The notes: generated from the letters alone by a model not told the origin. A stretch of 64,000 nt of DNA from Typhlomys cinereus (GCA_023101885.1 JALPQD010000248.1:186001-250000); one strand, 5' to 3'; counted from the first letter of the stretch, positions 37,221 to 49,515 are shown. Numbers and translations are program-made.

Positions 37221-38128
37221 TACTGAAACACACAATCAAACAGCTGTCTCTGAATTTAACTTCATGGAACTGTCAGAGGATCCAGAAGTACAGCTTGTTC
37301 TCTTTGCACTCTTCCTCTCTATGTACCTGGATGCTGTACTTGGGAACCTGCTGATCTTCCTGGCTGTTTAGACTCTCACTTCCATACTCCCATGTATTTC
37401 TTCCGGTCCAACTTGTCTTTTGCTGAAATTGGTTTTATTTCTTCTACAGTACCAAGTTGATTGTGAACATCCAAACTCATAGCAGAGTCATTTCCTACAT
37501 AGGCTGCTTGATGCAGATGTCTTTTATTATCATTTTTTGATGCATGGATAACCTGCTTCTGACTGTGATGGCTTATGACAGGTTTGTGGCTATCTGTCAC
37601 CCCTTCTACTACTCACTTATCATGAATCCTCAACTGTGCATTTTGCTAGTTTTAGTCTCAATTTTTACGAGTCTTTTGGACTCCTTGTTCAAAATTTGAT
37701 CGCCTTGCAAATTACCTGTTTCAAGGATATTGAAATTAAGAACTTTTTTGCCTTCCTTCTGATCTCTTTTGTCTGTCCTGTTCTGAAACATTGTCTCAAC
37801 ATATAGTCACATATTTTGGGTTTTTCCCTGTATCTGGTATCCTTTGGTCCTACTACAGAATTATTTCCTCCATTCTGAAAATGTCATCATCAGGTGGGAG
37901 ATAAAAAGCCTTCTCTACCTGTGGCTCCCACTTGTCAATTGTTTGCTTATTTTATAGGACAGGACTTGGATATATCTTAGTTCATCTGTGTCACATTCTC
38001 CCAGAAAGAGCACAGTGGCTTCATTGATGTACAGTGTGGTCACTCCCATGATGAACCCCTTCATCTACAGCCTAAGGAATAGAGATTTTAGTAACACCTT
38101 GAAGAAGTTTTGTAGTTGGAAATTCTAA
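37221..38128 (+). pseudogene. Olfactory receptor pseudogene, family-7-like
   Basis: Full-length match to a class II OR in three shifting frames: [33 protein letters not shown] and [10 protein letters not shown] (helix 1), then HTPMYF-type sequence near 37382, 'atggcttatgacaggtttgtggc' (MAYDRFVA, 37569), 'gccttctctacctgtggctccca' (FSTCGSH, about 37909) and 'cccttcatctacagcctaaggaat' (PFIYSLRN, 38057). Breaks include a stop after LAV at 37369-37371, a lost base at the PKL site (about 37450) and more frameshifts downstream. The position where the ATG should be reads ACT. Confidence 0.92.
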
Positions 38129-38553
38129 TCTCAGTCTAGTTATATCCACTTACACTATAATCTGGAAAGTGAAATATATAGAAAAGTGAATAAGTCAGCT
38201 ATGATTGTATTGATTTCAACCCTTTGACCATAGTATGGTAGTTGGTAGGATTGGAGATGAACAATCATCAGTTTTCAAAAACATGGGCACTTAATTTCAA
38301 TTCAGAATGGGGAGATCTTCTGGAGTTGGATGATAAGACAGTTTTCGAAAGATCAATATAACTTGCAATGGTGCTATTATTGTTATTATACATATTTCCT
38401 ATGTCGTTTTCACCATAATAAATTCTGCAAATAAAGGATGTTTTCTTGTGTTTGCTATCACTAGATTATAATTAATAGTTCTCAGATTGGGGTAAAATGC
38501 ATCAGATGTAATTATGAACTTTGTTAATTAAGCATTCTTCCTCAGACAGCAGC
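38129..38553. other. Intergenic DNA
   Basis: AT-rich; nothing recognised. Confidence 0.6.
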
Positions 38554-38571
38554 CAACAATTAGATTTTTTA

Positions 38572-39733
38572 AACATTTTTTATTATTATTTCTGTTCATA
38601 CAAACTTAGTAGGTACACTGGTTCCCTCCCTCCCTCCTCTTTCCCCTGAACCCCCTGCTCCCCCTACCCTCACCCCTCTCTCTCCATCCCCCAGTGCCTC
38701 TCCCCCCAATCCCCGGAGAATCCTTTAATGTGCATGCCAGTCTCTCCTCTGGGCTCTCCTCTCCGATGACGTACAAGGACCCAGTGGCATTTCCCTGAAT
38801 CCTTTCCCATGTTTCCCTTAAGCATAGGAACACTACTGTGGCTTTCAATCCCTTACCTCCAAGGATCTTGGTGCCTTTAGCAAATGCTACACTTTGCAGG
38901 GTCAATAGTGTGTGGGACATTGCGGCAGGCATGAAAAGTCCAATTATGATTGCTTCAGCCCTAACTTCTGTGGAGTTTCTTGCATATCATTGTTCCTCCT
39001 ATCCTTGTGCTCTTACAATCTTACCGCTCCGTCTTCCGCAAATTTCCCTGAGCTTCAGGATGGGGAGAGATTAGGCTGGCCTAGTTCCAGGTGGTTGATA
39101 TAGAGTCTCTGATTTGTTGATTTTCTTTTGCAGTTTTGCTGCTCCTGCAATGCCCTTCACTCCATCCTGATGGGTATTGTATGTCACTCCCTGACCAGAG
39201 ACAAAAAGCTGTTAAACTAGAGTCTTGTTATAAGAGCCCATTCAAAGGTAGATGTAATAAAAGTAGGAAACCACAGTGAGGGAGGGGTCAATCACCCATT
39301 TGCAAATTGGTTATTTTTTATCTGCCAGACTATATGCCCTCCCCTTCTGGTGAGATCATACCCCCTCAGTTATAAATGATCAGGAACGAAAGTCTGTGAC
39401 CTTAACCAGATGTCTCATTACTTACTTGCAGTCCTTGATGGAGGCCTATTTTCTCTGTTGTAACATGGTCCCCTCTCTCCTAGTTTCTGGTGTGGCCCTC
39501 CTACCCTCCTGTTCATAACCCTTGCAATTACTGTAGATATTACAGAGATTTATCTTTGAGTGTCTCTAGGTGGGCTGGGTGGGTTTGGTACTAGGAGCCA
39601 CCTATTAGGGAGTACATACGGCACTTAATTTCCTGGGTTTGGGATACTTCACTTAATATAATTGTTTCTAATGACATCCATTTCCCAGCAAATTCCAGTA
39701 ATTCATCATTTTTGATGACTGAGTAGTACTCCA
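38572..39733 (-). mobile_element. 5'-truncated L1 with perfect 18-bp target duplication
   Basis: Minus-strand L1 end: A-rich tail, polypurine 3' UTR (38615-38710), the full 3' UTR and the last 45 or so ORF2 codons (39600-39733, sense FAGKWMS-like). The duplication 'caacaattagatttttta' is identical at 38554-38571 and 39734-39751. The identical duplications indicate a fairly recent insertion. Confidence 0.95.
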
Positions 39734-39751
39734 CAACAATTAGATTTTTTA

Positions 39752-39985
39752 CCCACCCCTTAGTTTTGATATATCATGTCCAGTTGAAATATATCAGCAT
39801 GTTATTAGCTAATGGTGGTCTATGTCAAAAAGTTCACTTGTGGGGATAGAAACTGAATCTTTATGCAGCTTAATTAAGTGAGATATATGGAGCCCATGGC
39901 ATTTATTATAGCACAATAGGGAAACAGCATGATAAGGTGGGAGAGGGAGAAAGGAGAAAGGAAGGTATCTTGGAACCACTGTTGA
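39752..39985. other. Intergenic DNA
   Basis: Nothing recognised. Confidence 0.5.
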
Positions 39986-39989
39986 CAAA

Positions 39990-40345
39990 GTGGAGGTTCT
40001 ATTTGACTGCTGTGAGACAACATTCAACTTTAAGCAACTTAAGGAAGAAAAGAAAATTTATTTGGCATATTGGGTGCAGAGGACAAATATAGCCCATTAG
40101 GGTAGGAATCATATATTAGATGACATAAATGGAAGCAGAGATGAGATGCAGGTGCCTCACAAAGGCAGGGAAAACAAGAGTAATTTGAGGAAATAGGGTT
40201 TGGCTATCAAACTTTAATACCTGTGATATGTCTTCCTCTATCAAGACTCCATATCCTAATGATGCTACCATATTCTCAGGCATTAACCTCCACTGAAGAT
40301 TAAGCACATGAACTTTGGGGGTTAATTCACATTAAAATTATGATA
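39990..40345 (-). repeat. Old MaLR/LTR-like repeat
   Basis: On the minus strand: 'cccaaagttcatgtgcttaat', 'cattaggatatggagtcttgat...gaagacatatcac' and a final 'ccaaataaattttctt' with AATAAA. The first modules resemble mammalian MaLR (MLT1-type) LTRs. The part near 40030-40130 also resembles the LTR-like family listed elsewhere, so it may be composite. Confidence 0.5.
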
Positions 40346-41884
40346 TCCACATGAAAGAAAGCAGAAGAATTTATTTACTGATGGAGGAGGACATGAATAT
40401 CCACTTTGATCCCTGCAGACAAAAAGGTTCACGTAATGTGATGCCACAAGGTTTCTCAAAGTTGCATGCACACCTTGTCTTCTCTCCTGCATTGCTTTTA
40501 AATCACATACACATCTATCTTTTCTTTCATTACAGAAGTTGTATGACTATAAAGAGCTCTAGCACTTGAAAACAATTTTGGTGGCTTGAGGAGGCAACAT
40601 TTATATTTCTGTACATTGCTCATCATTCATCTCACAATGATTTCCAATGATAATCTATGACACTGCTATAATTATTTTCATTAAAAATAAATGCAGTACT
40701 TATTGCAGCATAGAATTTTTTCTAATAAAAATTTAGTGGGGTGGCCTAAAAATAGGTAACTTGATGTGTCACAGATACCCACAAGAGTAGAAAAGCCATA
40801 GTGAAACCCCCTGAGGTCCACAGAGGCATACAAGTGGAAGAAGGGCGGGAGTGGAAAGGAATGTTGAAAAAGAAGAAGGGATAGCAAAAGGAAGGAGAGA
40901 CATTAGGATGAATATTCAATATGTTTGTAAAAATAGAAAAAAAATAAAAATGGGGAAAAAACGAATGAGTAAAAGCCCTCTATTGTATTTTTAATGGGCA
41001 TCTCTCTTCCAGAATGCTATGGCATTTCCTAATAAAATACATTTTCTCTTCAAAAAATTTAGAATAAGACATATTGAAATTTTGGTGAGTGATTTCTGAC
41101 AGGAAAAGCCAGTCCTATTTTGGAAAATACCTGTTTCATTCCATTTTCTTTACCTTCTGCATTTCCATTGAATAAAACGCACAAATAAAGATAGAGTGAT
41201 TTGTAAAGTTTCAAAAAGGAATTCAGATGACTGATACATGACCAAAATATTAATTTACTGATTTCCATCCCAGATATATTATCTCCTGTACTTGTAAATC
41301 AAAATGATCCAAATGTAAGATAACTGGTTATTTTGTAATGATTATAGCAGGACATGATCAAGGATATTTTTGAACATATATCTTAGGAGTAAGGTGATGT
41401 GTTTAATGAGAACTGGTTGTTAATTGGTACAAATATTTTGATAATGTCATAATGGAACACATTATTATGTATAATAAATTCATGTTAATAAAATATCTCA
41501 AAATTTATATTATTATGAATATATTCAAACAATTGCTGCTGACATAAAACCAAGGAAACATAGCATGAATATTTTATGTATACATTCTAGAATATGGGAT
41601 TTTAGGCAAGCTACAATAATTGTCATCATAGCATGCTAATGAACTGTTCTTTTCATCCTACATGTAATTTTATATATCAGTGAAAACATTTGGTAGTGTT
41701 GTAAGGATTTTATAAGCAGAATTATGATAATCTAGATCACATGTAATGTGAAACAATGTGCAATATTTGTCTTTGTGATTGCAGGCTCTTTTAAAATATT
41801 ATCTCTGTTTTCATTCATTCTGCAAACATCTTGATTTCAATTTTCTATAGCTGAGTTACAATCCATTGATTACATGGAACATTT
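40346..41884. other. AT-rich intergenic DNA
   Basis: No gene or clear repeat. Short frames at 40351-40569, 40681-40887 and 41059-41268 have no recognisable motif. Confidence 0.5.
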
Positions 41885-42245
41885 ATATTTTATTTTTCTA
41901 GTTTTACTAGCGTATTGACTACTCAGTTCCTGCTTCCCTCCACCCTCCTCCCTCCCATCCATCTTCCTTAACTTCATGAATCCATCCACTCTCTCCCACC
42001 CCCCTGCCTGTCTCATTTGATGGACCCCAGCGTTCACTCTAATTTATCTACTCGTGTGGGGCTTCAAGCCTCTTGGGGCATAAGAATATATGGATCTTTT
42101 GTGACATTTTTCCAGACACCACATAATCACTTGTCCAACCCAGTAAGGAATATGATGAGCATATGAAATGGGAGGACATACACCCTAGGGGAAGTACAGG
42201 TTATGACGGCTTAGTTCTAAAAGTACTTTTAAAGTACTGCCATAG
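41885..42245 (-). mobile_element. Older L1 3'-UTR fragment (second type)
   Basis: The T-rich start, 'cctccctcccatccatcttcc', 'cctgtctcatttgatggaccccag' and 'ctcgtgtggggcttcaagcctc' recur in the same order at 47770-48210. On the minus strand this gives a purine-rich L1-like 3' end. It belongs to a different lineage from the young L1s. Confidence 0.6.
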
Positions 42246-42309
42246 AATTGAGGCTCACACAGCTCTCAATCTAAAAGTTTCCTTCTGCAGTGGAAAGTGT
42301 TTATTACAG

Positions 42310-42517
42310 GGGCTGGAGAGGTGGCTCAGGGGTTAAGCCTCTGCCTTGCAAGGGGAAGGTCCTGAGTTCGGATCCTAGACCCCACATATAGATGCTGGGT
42401 GGAAGCTGGGGCGGCCTGCGTTTCTGGTCCAGGTTGGGCGAAGCCTGTGAATCCCAGGGCAGAGTAAACAAGGAGGAGGTGGAGGCGTCCATGTTGAGTC
42501 CCGAATTCGCCCGTGGT

Positions 42518-42553
<36 letters not shown>

Positions 42554-42594
42554 CACACGCACAATTGAATAAATAAAAACTTTAAAAAAAAAAA
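42310..42594 (+). mobile_element. Young B2-like tRNA-derived SINE with perfect target duplication
   Basis: It starts 'ggggctggagaggtggctca'. The A box is in 'tggctcaggggtt' and the B box in 'gagttcggatcc', both RNA polymerase III promoter elements. A GC-rich body follows (42395-42520), then (CA)n, 'aataaataaaaac' and an A-tail. The duplication 'gaaagtgtttattacag' is identical at 42293-42309 and 42595-42611. At 285 bp it is longer than mouse B2, and the body is not the mouse B2 body. The minus-strand frames over it are chance. Confidence 0.92.
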
Positions 42595-42611
42595 GAAAGT
42601 GTTTATTACAG

Positions 42612-43229
42612 AGAAACACAGCTGACCAAGCTGCATAAAATACACAAATGCTGGCTGCTGATCTTTAAACAGGACATCTAAGCCACATCATGGGGAGTAA
42701 TAAAGACTGGTAGATGTTAAAGGAGGGTTAAATTCACTGTGTGTGTAAGAATTAATCAAAGAACAAATTCAATAGAATTTCACAAAATTAACAAAGTTAA
42801 AAATGCTGATGACAAAAAAAGGACAAGAAGCATGTCATTAACAAAACCTTGAGGGATCAAAAGTGTTAGATCTGAGTCTTGTGTCCTTTGTAATATGTAT
42901 GATTACTTCTGTTCAAAGTTTTCATAGTATCAGACATTGCATAATTATTGTTTGAGAAGTGACCAGAAACATTGCTATAATCTGTAATATTGCTCCACAG
43001 GAAAAAGGTAAGGGATTATAGAATCAGGCCGTCTTATTTCAGGGTGATTTCCAGAAGAATTCTGGCATGCTGCTTCTCTGAAAATAGTTGAAATGGCTTA
43101 ATTTTCTTTCCATCTGAGACATTTTCCCCACAAATTTCATAATTTATCTAGATTACAATTAAATGTATTCCAATGTAAGCAACACATGGCGAGGTTTATA
43201 AAAGCAGCAGCCTTATTCACAATACCCAT
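42612..43229. other. Intergenic DNA
   Basis: Nothing recognised. Confidence 0.5.
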
Positions 43230-43313
43230 TGTTTGCATTAGCTGTATTTCTTATGACTGTTTGCATTAGCTGTATTTCTTATGACTGTTTGCATTAGCTG
43301 TATTTCTTATGAC
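43230..43313. repeat. Perfect 28-bp tandem repeat, three units
   Basis: The unit starting 'tgtttgcattagctgtattt' begins at 43230, 43258 and 43286 with no mismatch between the three copies. The third copy runs into the LTR-like repeat, whose terminal sequence supplied the unit. Confidence 0.95.
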
Positions 43314-43535
43314 TGTTATAAAAATAACAGACAAAAAACTAAGAAAGTAAAGGTTTTCTCCTATTTTGGTTGACAATTTGAGATCATAGTCCATTATGGT
43401 GGTGAATACATGAGAACAAGTGTTGGAGACAATTGATCATATAGCATCTTCATTAAGGAGAGAGAGAGAGAGACAGAAAGAGAGACAGAGACAGAGATAG
43501 AGATAGAGACAGAGAGAGACAGAGGCAGAGAAACA
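43240..43535 (-). repeat. Old LTR-like dispersed repeat, copy 3, with (GA)n
   Basis: In reverse it matches the order seen in copies 1-2: 'ataacagacaaaaaact', 'ttggttgacaatttgagatcatagtccattatggtgg', then a GAGA/GACA tract at 43448-43532. The 28-bp triplication lies in its terminal part. Confidence 0.5.
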
Positions 43536-43735
43536 TATTTTTAATATTCCTTATGCTTTAAATGCTAGGAACTTTGAAGATCACTGATGTCCATGGACAA
43601 AACTGTCTTAAATAAATTTATAGTAGATTTTAGAAATATGCATCTAAGTTAATGCATGTGAACTGCAAAAACATAAAAGAAAATTAATGAATAACCAGAA
43701 AATACAAATGTTACTGCTCAGAAATTTGCACTCTG

Positions 43736-43945
43736 GGGCTGTAGTCATGGCTCAGGGGTTAAGATTTTGCTTTAAAAGGTAAAGGACCTAACTTCAAATC
43801 CCATGATTCCACAAAAAATACCAGGTAGAAATGGTGGTGACCTGCCCTTCTGGCCCTGAAAAACAAAGTTTGAGAAAACCCAGAAAAAAAAATGAGGAGG
43901 TAGAGCAATTCAGAATGATTTATATGTCATTTCTCCCAGGAAAAA
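43736..43945 (+). mobile_element. B2-like tRNA-derived SINE, diverged
   Basis: It starts 'ggggctgtagtcatggctcaggggttaag' with a B-box-like 'aacttcaaatccc'. A body shared in outline with the young SINE at 42310 follows ('ggtggtgacctgcccttctggccc', 'gaggaggtagagc'), with an A-poor, decayed tail. An older member of the same family. Confidence 0.75.
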
Positions 43946-46637
43946 TGTCACACAACAATAATTTTGTGAGGTAATGTTTTTCAAAACATAAATAACATGT
44001 AAGTATCCCATAGCTATAGTATATCAAATGCATCTTAGCAGCAGGAAATGACTTCATGTTAAAAATTATATGTGATCTGTCATTGTCAATTGAAATAGTT
44101 TTAAAATATATGGAATGGATCTAAGTTTTCTGAAATCATGAAGTTTGATATATTTTGCATATCATTTTTCCTGTGAACAGGATATTGTTGTTATCTTGGA
44201 CTCCCCTATCCAAATAAAAAAAAAATGGTAACTTAAGCAGAACAATACAGTAGATATCTTTTAATGCTACCCTGAGAGGAGTTGGAATCTGTTCTATAAT
44301 ACTTTAATTCTTTGTGTCTAGGAGATAGACTTATTTAAACGTATGAAGCTCTTGAAACACGATTCCTGTATCATCCTCTGCCAGAATAATCAAACATTAA
44401 ACAACACATCAGGGAGATGAATCTCTGAGGCTAGCATATCTATAGGTCCTACAAAAAGTTTCAATGATGCAGCTTGCAAAAGTCATCACCCATATTGTGG
44501 TGGTTTCTTCTGTGATGTAGCTCTCTCTCCTCAATCATCTCTGCTCTGTGATTAATTTTCACCCACACTTATATAATTAGCCCAGATAATTTCTTCAGCA
44601 TTTTTTTTTGGCATCGTGGTGACTTTTTACTGTCACAGTATCCCTGTCGAATGAGTAGAGGTTTCAAAGTTGTCTCCCTGAAAAACTACCATACGATAAA
44701 ATTATAAAATAAATAACCAGAAAAGAAACCAAAGGAGACAGAAAATTTACTGAATGTTTTCAACAATGTCTTATTTGTAACCTCAGGAAGAATGAATTGT
44801 TTGAAGAGCAGGAGAAAACAGAATGATATTTAATGAGGAGCTCTGAGAATTCAAACCTGCAGAGTACAGCATTTACTGAAACTTCCAGTGTCTTTCACTT
44901 GCATTTCTTTTAGCACAGTATCTGGGAACCTTATGTATGATGTCTAGGAATATATCATAAACAGATAAGACTTCAGTGACTCCTACAAAAACAGTCAGTG
45001 TGCACATGGAGTGATGTTAGAGAAAAAAGGAAGACAAACGGTATATAGGTAATGGGATTTATTCTTGAATAGAATGACAAATTTCAAAATTTCTTTATTC
45101 CATTAAGGTAAAGTCTCTGTACTTTGAAGACATGTTATGTTTCCTTTGAGATCTTTCTCTCCCAGCAGATTATGATATCTTCTTAAACTCCTTGATATTT
45201 AGACAATATTTCTATTGAGATGTTTGTATTGATATTCTGTATCATTTTTCCAGTTATCCCTGTGAATTCAGTCTCTGCAGACTTTTCCCATTCAATTGTT
45301 TATTTTTCCACCCATAAGCATTGATAATGTATATATCTTGGCTACTTTGCTCCAAATATCTAACCTTTGGTTATATTCCTTGTGTTTTTATCATATTGGA
45401 CTTTGTCTTGTCTTTTATTGGTTGTGGTTATAATAATCTGAAGGTTCTCAAGATAGCTAATATAATGTGATTATTTCTAAAATTCTATATTTATTTCATT
45501 TTCATTTTAGCAATCAATTTTCACTTTCATTTTTTTCCATTGTAACCACTGAACATGAGGATTTGTACATATATCAAAAGTACTTTTTCAGTAAGTTTTA
45601 TTTTCAGCCCATGGATCCATTCATATATTCGGAAAAGTATTTCAGAAGTTTGCTTCTAGAAAGATTGTTGATTAGGCATTCTTAAAAAGAATACATGGGA
45701 ATCTTCATTAGCTATAAGTATTCTCTGAGCATTTGTAAGGTAGTAGTTTTATTTATGAGGATTTATAATAATCCATGCTCACTATCAGAATTTGAGGAAT
45801 TTGCAAAATGATCATGGCAGATAGATTTTTGGAGGTTTTAACAAAATAATTTCATCACATGGTACATATATAATTCAGGAAAAGTCATGAAAATCATGAG
45901 TTTGAGGTTAGCATAGAGTGTATAGTTTCACCCTGCAATATTCAGAATCTTACATTTATGAAGTATTATAATAATGTCACAAGGAATCTGTTCATTTAAT
46001 GCCATTCTTCAATGTTGGCATGCCTGAATGCTTATTGATTCTTGCTGCATAGTTAGGGTACTAGGTAGATGAGCATGTTTATAAAAACTTGGCAAGGTTA
46101 CAAAGGTTTTGTCATTAAACCCACTATTTCAAACATCTGAATTAAAAATCCTATCTTTCAATCAATACCAAACACTATTTTTATATTCAGTATATCATGC
46201 AGGAGTTTTTTTTTGGGGGGGGTCTTGGAATGTGGCCAAACCTGGTCTGCAATACATGGTTCACTAGCTTCATCTTTTGGTGTACTGAGAATGTATCATT
46301 ATTATAAAGAGACAAGTATTAATATAGAGGCATATTTAATTGTTATTATTAAGGTATAAGAGCCACCAAAGGCTAATGAAGAAAGCTGTAATTATGTTAT
46401 GAAAGATCAAATGAAAAACAGGGACTGTTTGAACTAAAATCCTATTTCATTCATGCTAGAGTATTGCTGTAATGAATTAAAGTGGGAGTATAAGGATAAG
46501 AGTCACTACTGTTCATAACTTTTTAAGAGACTAGTTTATACTTGAAAAGAGAAATGGGTTGCTACTTATTTGACTTCTCAGGCATTATCAGGAACCTAGT
46601 GAAAGCTAAGGATTTCTTCTCAAGGAGGATATTATAA
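43946..46637. other. AT-rich intergenic DNA
   Basis: About 2.7 kb without a recognisable gene or dated repeat. There is a G/T-rich patch at 46207-46225. The final part should contain the intron upstream of the OR pseudogene coding exon. Confidence 0.5.
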
Positions 46638-46674
46638 AATGATAATTGATATTCAAATCGACAATTATTTATTT

Positions 46675-46699
46675 TCTTTATGTCTTCTCTTTCCTCAAG
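46675..46699 (+). promoter_or_regulatory. Splice acceptor of the OR pseudogene coding exon
   Basis: The pyrimidine-rich 'tttatgtcttctctttcctcaag' lies before 'gaaaacctgtgcacATG'. Same layout as upstream of the minus-strand OR at 5533. Confidence 0.6.
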
Positions 46700-46713
46700 G
46701 AAAACCTGTGCAC

Positions 46714-47650
46714 ATGGGAATTTACAACTGCACAGGTGTGTCTCAGTTCCTCCTTCTGGGACTATCAGATGATCCTGAGTTACAACCAATCCTTTTTGGA
46801 TTGTTCCTGTGCATGTACCTCATCACAGTGCTTGGGAACCTGCTCATCATCCTGGCTGTCAGCTCTGACTCCCACCTCCACACCCCCATGTACTTCTTCC
46901 TCTGCAACCTGTCCTTTGTGGACATCTGTTTCATCTCTACCACAATCCCAAAGATGTTATACATCTCCAGACACAAAGCAGAGACATCTCCTATGCACAC
47001 TGCCTCACTCAGGTGCATTTTTCATTGTTTTTATAGGACTGGATAACTTCCTCCTGACGATAATGGCCTATGATCGCTTTGTGGCCATCTGCACCCACTG
47101 AATTATTTAGTCATCATGAATCCTTATGTCTGTGGTTTCTTGGTTCTGGTGTCTTGGATCATCATGTTTGTGGCCTCCCTAATTCATACCTTACTGTTGA
47201 AGCAATTGTCCTTCCCTATAGAAACAGAAATTCCACATTTTTTTCTGTGAACTGGACCAGCTTCTCAAGGTAGCCAACTCTGACACTTTATTCAATAACA
47301 TCTTTGTTTATGTGGCCACTGCTCTGCTGGGTGTGGTTCCTGTCATTGGAATACTGTTTTCTTACTCCAAGATAGTCTCTGCTTTAATGAACATGTCCTC
47401 TGCTGTAAGCAGATATAAAGCCTTTTCCACATGTGGGTCTCACCTGTGTGTGGTCTCCTTGTGTGCTGGAGCAGGAATCGGTGTTTACCTTGGTTCTGCT
47501 GTGAACCATTCTTCCCAGGGAAGCACAATTCCCTCTTTGATGTACACAGTAGTCATCCCCATGTTGAACCCACTCATCTACAGCCTAAGGAACAAGGATG
47601 TGAAATGGGCCCTGGGAAAGTTTCTGAGAAGAGCAACTCCTTGTGTTTGA
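46714..47650 (+). pseudogene. Olfactory receptor pseudogene, family-7-like, with intact start and end
   Basis: A well-preserved OR with several single-base breaks. ATG at 46714 gives [16 protein letters not shown] (glycosylation site NCT) with helix 1 and 2 motifs [10 protein letters not shown] and [18 protein letters not shown]. The frame is lost after PKML near 46957. [10 protein letters not shown] resumes at 47064 in another frame; a base missing before the following PL (47095) gives a stop, and an extra T near 47240 shifts it again. The last 112 codons (47312-47650) are open, with [10 protein letters not shown] and [13 protein letters not shown] splice acceptor ending at 46699 precedes the ATG by 14 nt. 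The high quality of the remaining sequence points to recent loss. Confidence 0.95.
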
Positions 47651-47769
47651 TGCACAACTGATTTCCAAACTTTTTCTATATAAATTGATCCTTAACTGGG
47701 AATTTCAAAATCCTTAAAAAATTTTTTTCCTAAAATACGTAACAAACAAGGCATTACATGTATTGTTTT

Positions 47770-48210
47770 TATTATCATTTCTCCCTTACAAAATAGTTCT
47801 TTATTAATTTTTTTAAAGTTTTCAAATACACTGAGTACTTACACATGCTTCTCTCCATCCATCTTCCCATCCATTTTCCTCCCTTCCCTTCATCAATTCA
47901 TCCCTTTCCCTCCCACACTCCTACCTGTCTCATTCCATGGACCCCAGGGTTACCTATAGCTTGTCTACTCCTGTGGAGGTTCAAGCCTCTGTGACATACC
48001 AAATTGCCTGTCTTCAGGTCATCCCACTAATAGAGACTACATTTCCCTTCACTCATCCAGCTTTAGTCCCTAAGGTTTCCACTGTATGTTCTTATCTCTC
48101 TTGAGCTCTTCAATAGTCTATGGAGCACGTTGTTTGCCAGTTGTTGTGCAGGTCTCACTGTGTAGTCAGGATACAGCCACAATGCGACTGGGCCTGACCT
48201 GACCTGCACA
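47770..48210 (-). mobile_element. Older L1 3'-UTR fragment (second type)
   Basis: Same modules as 41885-42245: 'tccatccatcttcccatccat', 'tacctgtctcattccatggaccccag', 'ctactcctgtggaggttcaagcctc', followed by about 200 bp of further L1-like sequence. Minus orientation, with the T-rich side at 47770-47825. Confidence 0.6.
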
Positions 48211-48289
48211 GTGGTTGACATGTGAACCCCCTAAAGTCTAGCAGGGATCAAAGGAAAGAAGGTTTCACTCAATAGAATCCTTAAAGTCA

Positions 48290-48715
48290 AGGGGTTAAAA
48301 CAGTGTCAGAGTTGGGCACAGGTGTCAATTTGACAATTGAGGGTTTGAGCTCTGGGCACATTTGTAGAGAATTAGTGGTTGAGGTAGGCCCAGAGAAGAT
48401 CTGCAGGAGACTGTCTAGCTGATGGGAAGCCCCATCCCATGGTATAAGGCCCTGGAATAAAATACAGAAAGCTGGTTGAGAGAGCAGGCATCCTGGTATA
48501 TACTTGGCTAGACATGCTGGTCTGGCAAGTAAGGATTGTCCCTCTCTCAGGCATTACATAGAAATGGTGTGGTCAGTTCCCTCAGCCATGTGTTGGCATG
48601 AGCTTTCCTGTCAAGCTGGATTGAGAACTGTAACCAGGAATCATAAACCTCTTGTTTCCTTAAGCTGTTTGATGGTCATTTATCAGCAACCATGCAGGTG
48701 AACTTCAACAAACAG
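48290..48715 (+). repeat. Old LTR-like dispersed repeat, copy 4
   Basis: Modules 'ggcacaggtgtcaatttgacaa', 'gcccagagaagatctgcaggag', 'aaggccctggaataaa', 'gagagagcaggcatcctgg' and 'gtaaccaggaatcataaacctcttgtttccttaagctgtttgatggtc' follow the order of this common rodent repeat. It lies immediately before an L1 3' end. Confidence 0.55.
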
Positions 48716-48727
48716 TCATAATAGAGT

Positions 48728-49040
48728 TTCCATGCTAGCAGGCAGCCCAAGAAGGGGTTTCAAGGTATGCCACTGAATCCTGAACCCTCACTAGTGTAGA
48801 CGACTCAGAGGGATATTCAGTGCTCACGTAAACAGATGCTCTAGAGGATGGGAGGGAGAAAGCAGGGAGCACCAAGAGAGAAGGAGTAAAGGAAAAGGGG
48901 TGAGAAGGAGGGGGGGAGAGTGGGAAAGGGGTGAGAATGTATTGGGGAACAACAGAGGGGAAGGGAAGGAGGAGGGAGAAGGAAGGGAGTGCCTATTGGG
49001 CTTGTGCAAATAAACAAAAAATGTCATTAAAAAAGAAATG
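48728..49040 (+). mobile_element. L1 3' end, older type
   Basis: It starts 'gctagcaggcagcccaagaagg'. A long G/A tract (48840-48990) follows, then 'gggcttgtgcaaataaacaaaaaatgtcattaaaaaag'. Counterparts are at 9135-9360 (reverse) and 59030-59345. Confidence 0.75.
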
Positions 49041-49184
49041 GTCATCTGAAACAAATTATATCTTGTCAAATTATGTGTATTTTACACTGTTGACTTCTTG
49101 AATTCTTGGGAAATTAAGTCATGCAAAAGCCAAATGAAGAGATGTTTCATATAGTTTTTTTTTCTAAATAGTGCATGTGGGAGT

Positions 49185-49515
49185 TGAATGCAGTTGTCAA
49201 CTTGAATACATCTAGAATCTCGTGTTTGACAGTTCCTGGTATGTCCGCAGAGGATAATCTTGGTTGCATTCTTTGATGTTAGAAATTGCACTTTCTGCGG
49301 CTTGCACTTCTCTCTGGACCAGGAATCTTCTCTGCAAAAATGAAAAAAAGTCTACTGATTGCTAGGACCCATTGCTTTCTGCTTCTTGACAGTGGATGCA
49401 ATGTGATGGGCTGCTTCAAGCCCCTCATGTCTTGATGTCATTCTTTCAACTTAGATTCAAACTAAAACCTTTTTCCCTTAAATTACTTATGCCAGTTTAT
49501 TTTTTACAACAAAGG
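49185..49515 (+). repeat. Old LTR-like dispersed repeat, copy 5
   Basis: Modules 'ttgtcaacttgaatacatctagaatc', 'cccattgctttctgcttcttgacagtggatgcaatgtgatgggctgcttcaagc' and 'aaacctttttcccttaaattacttatgcc' match copies 2 and 4. Confidence 0.55.

Noticed and set aside
42304..42645. Minus-strand frames of 113 and 97 codons
   Set aside because: Antisense readings through the SINE and its CA repeat.
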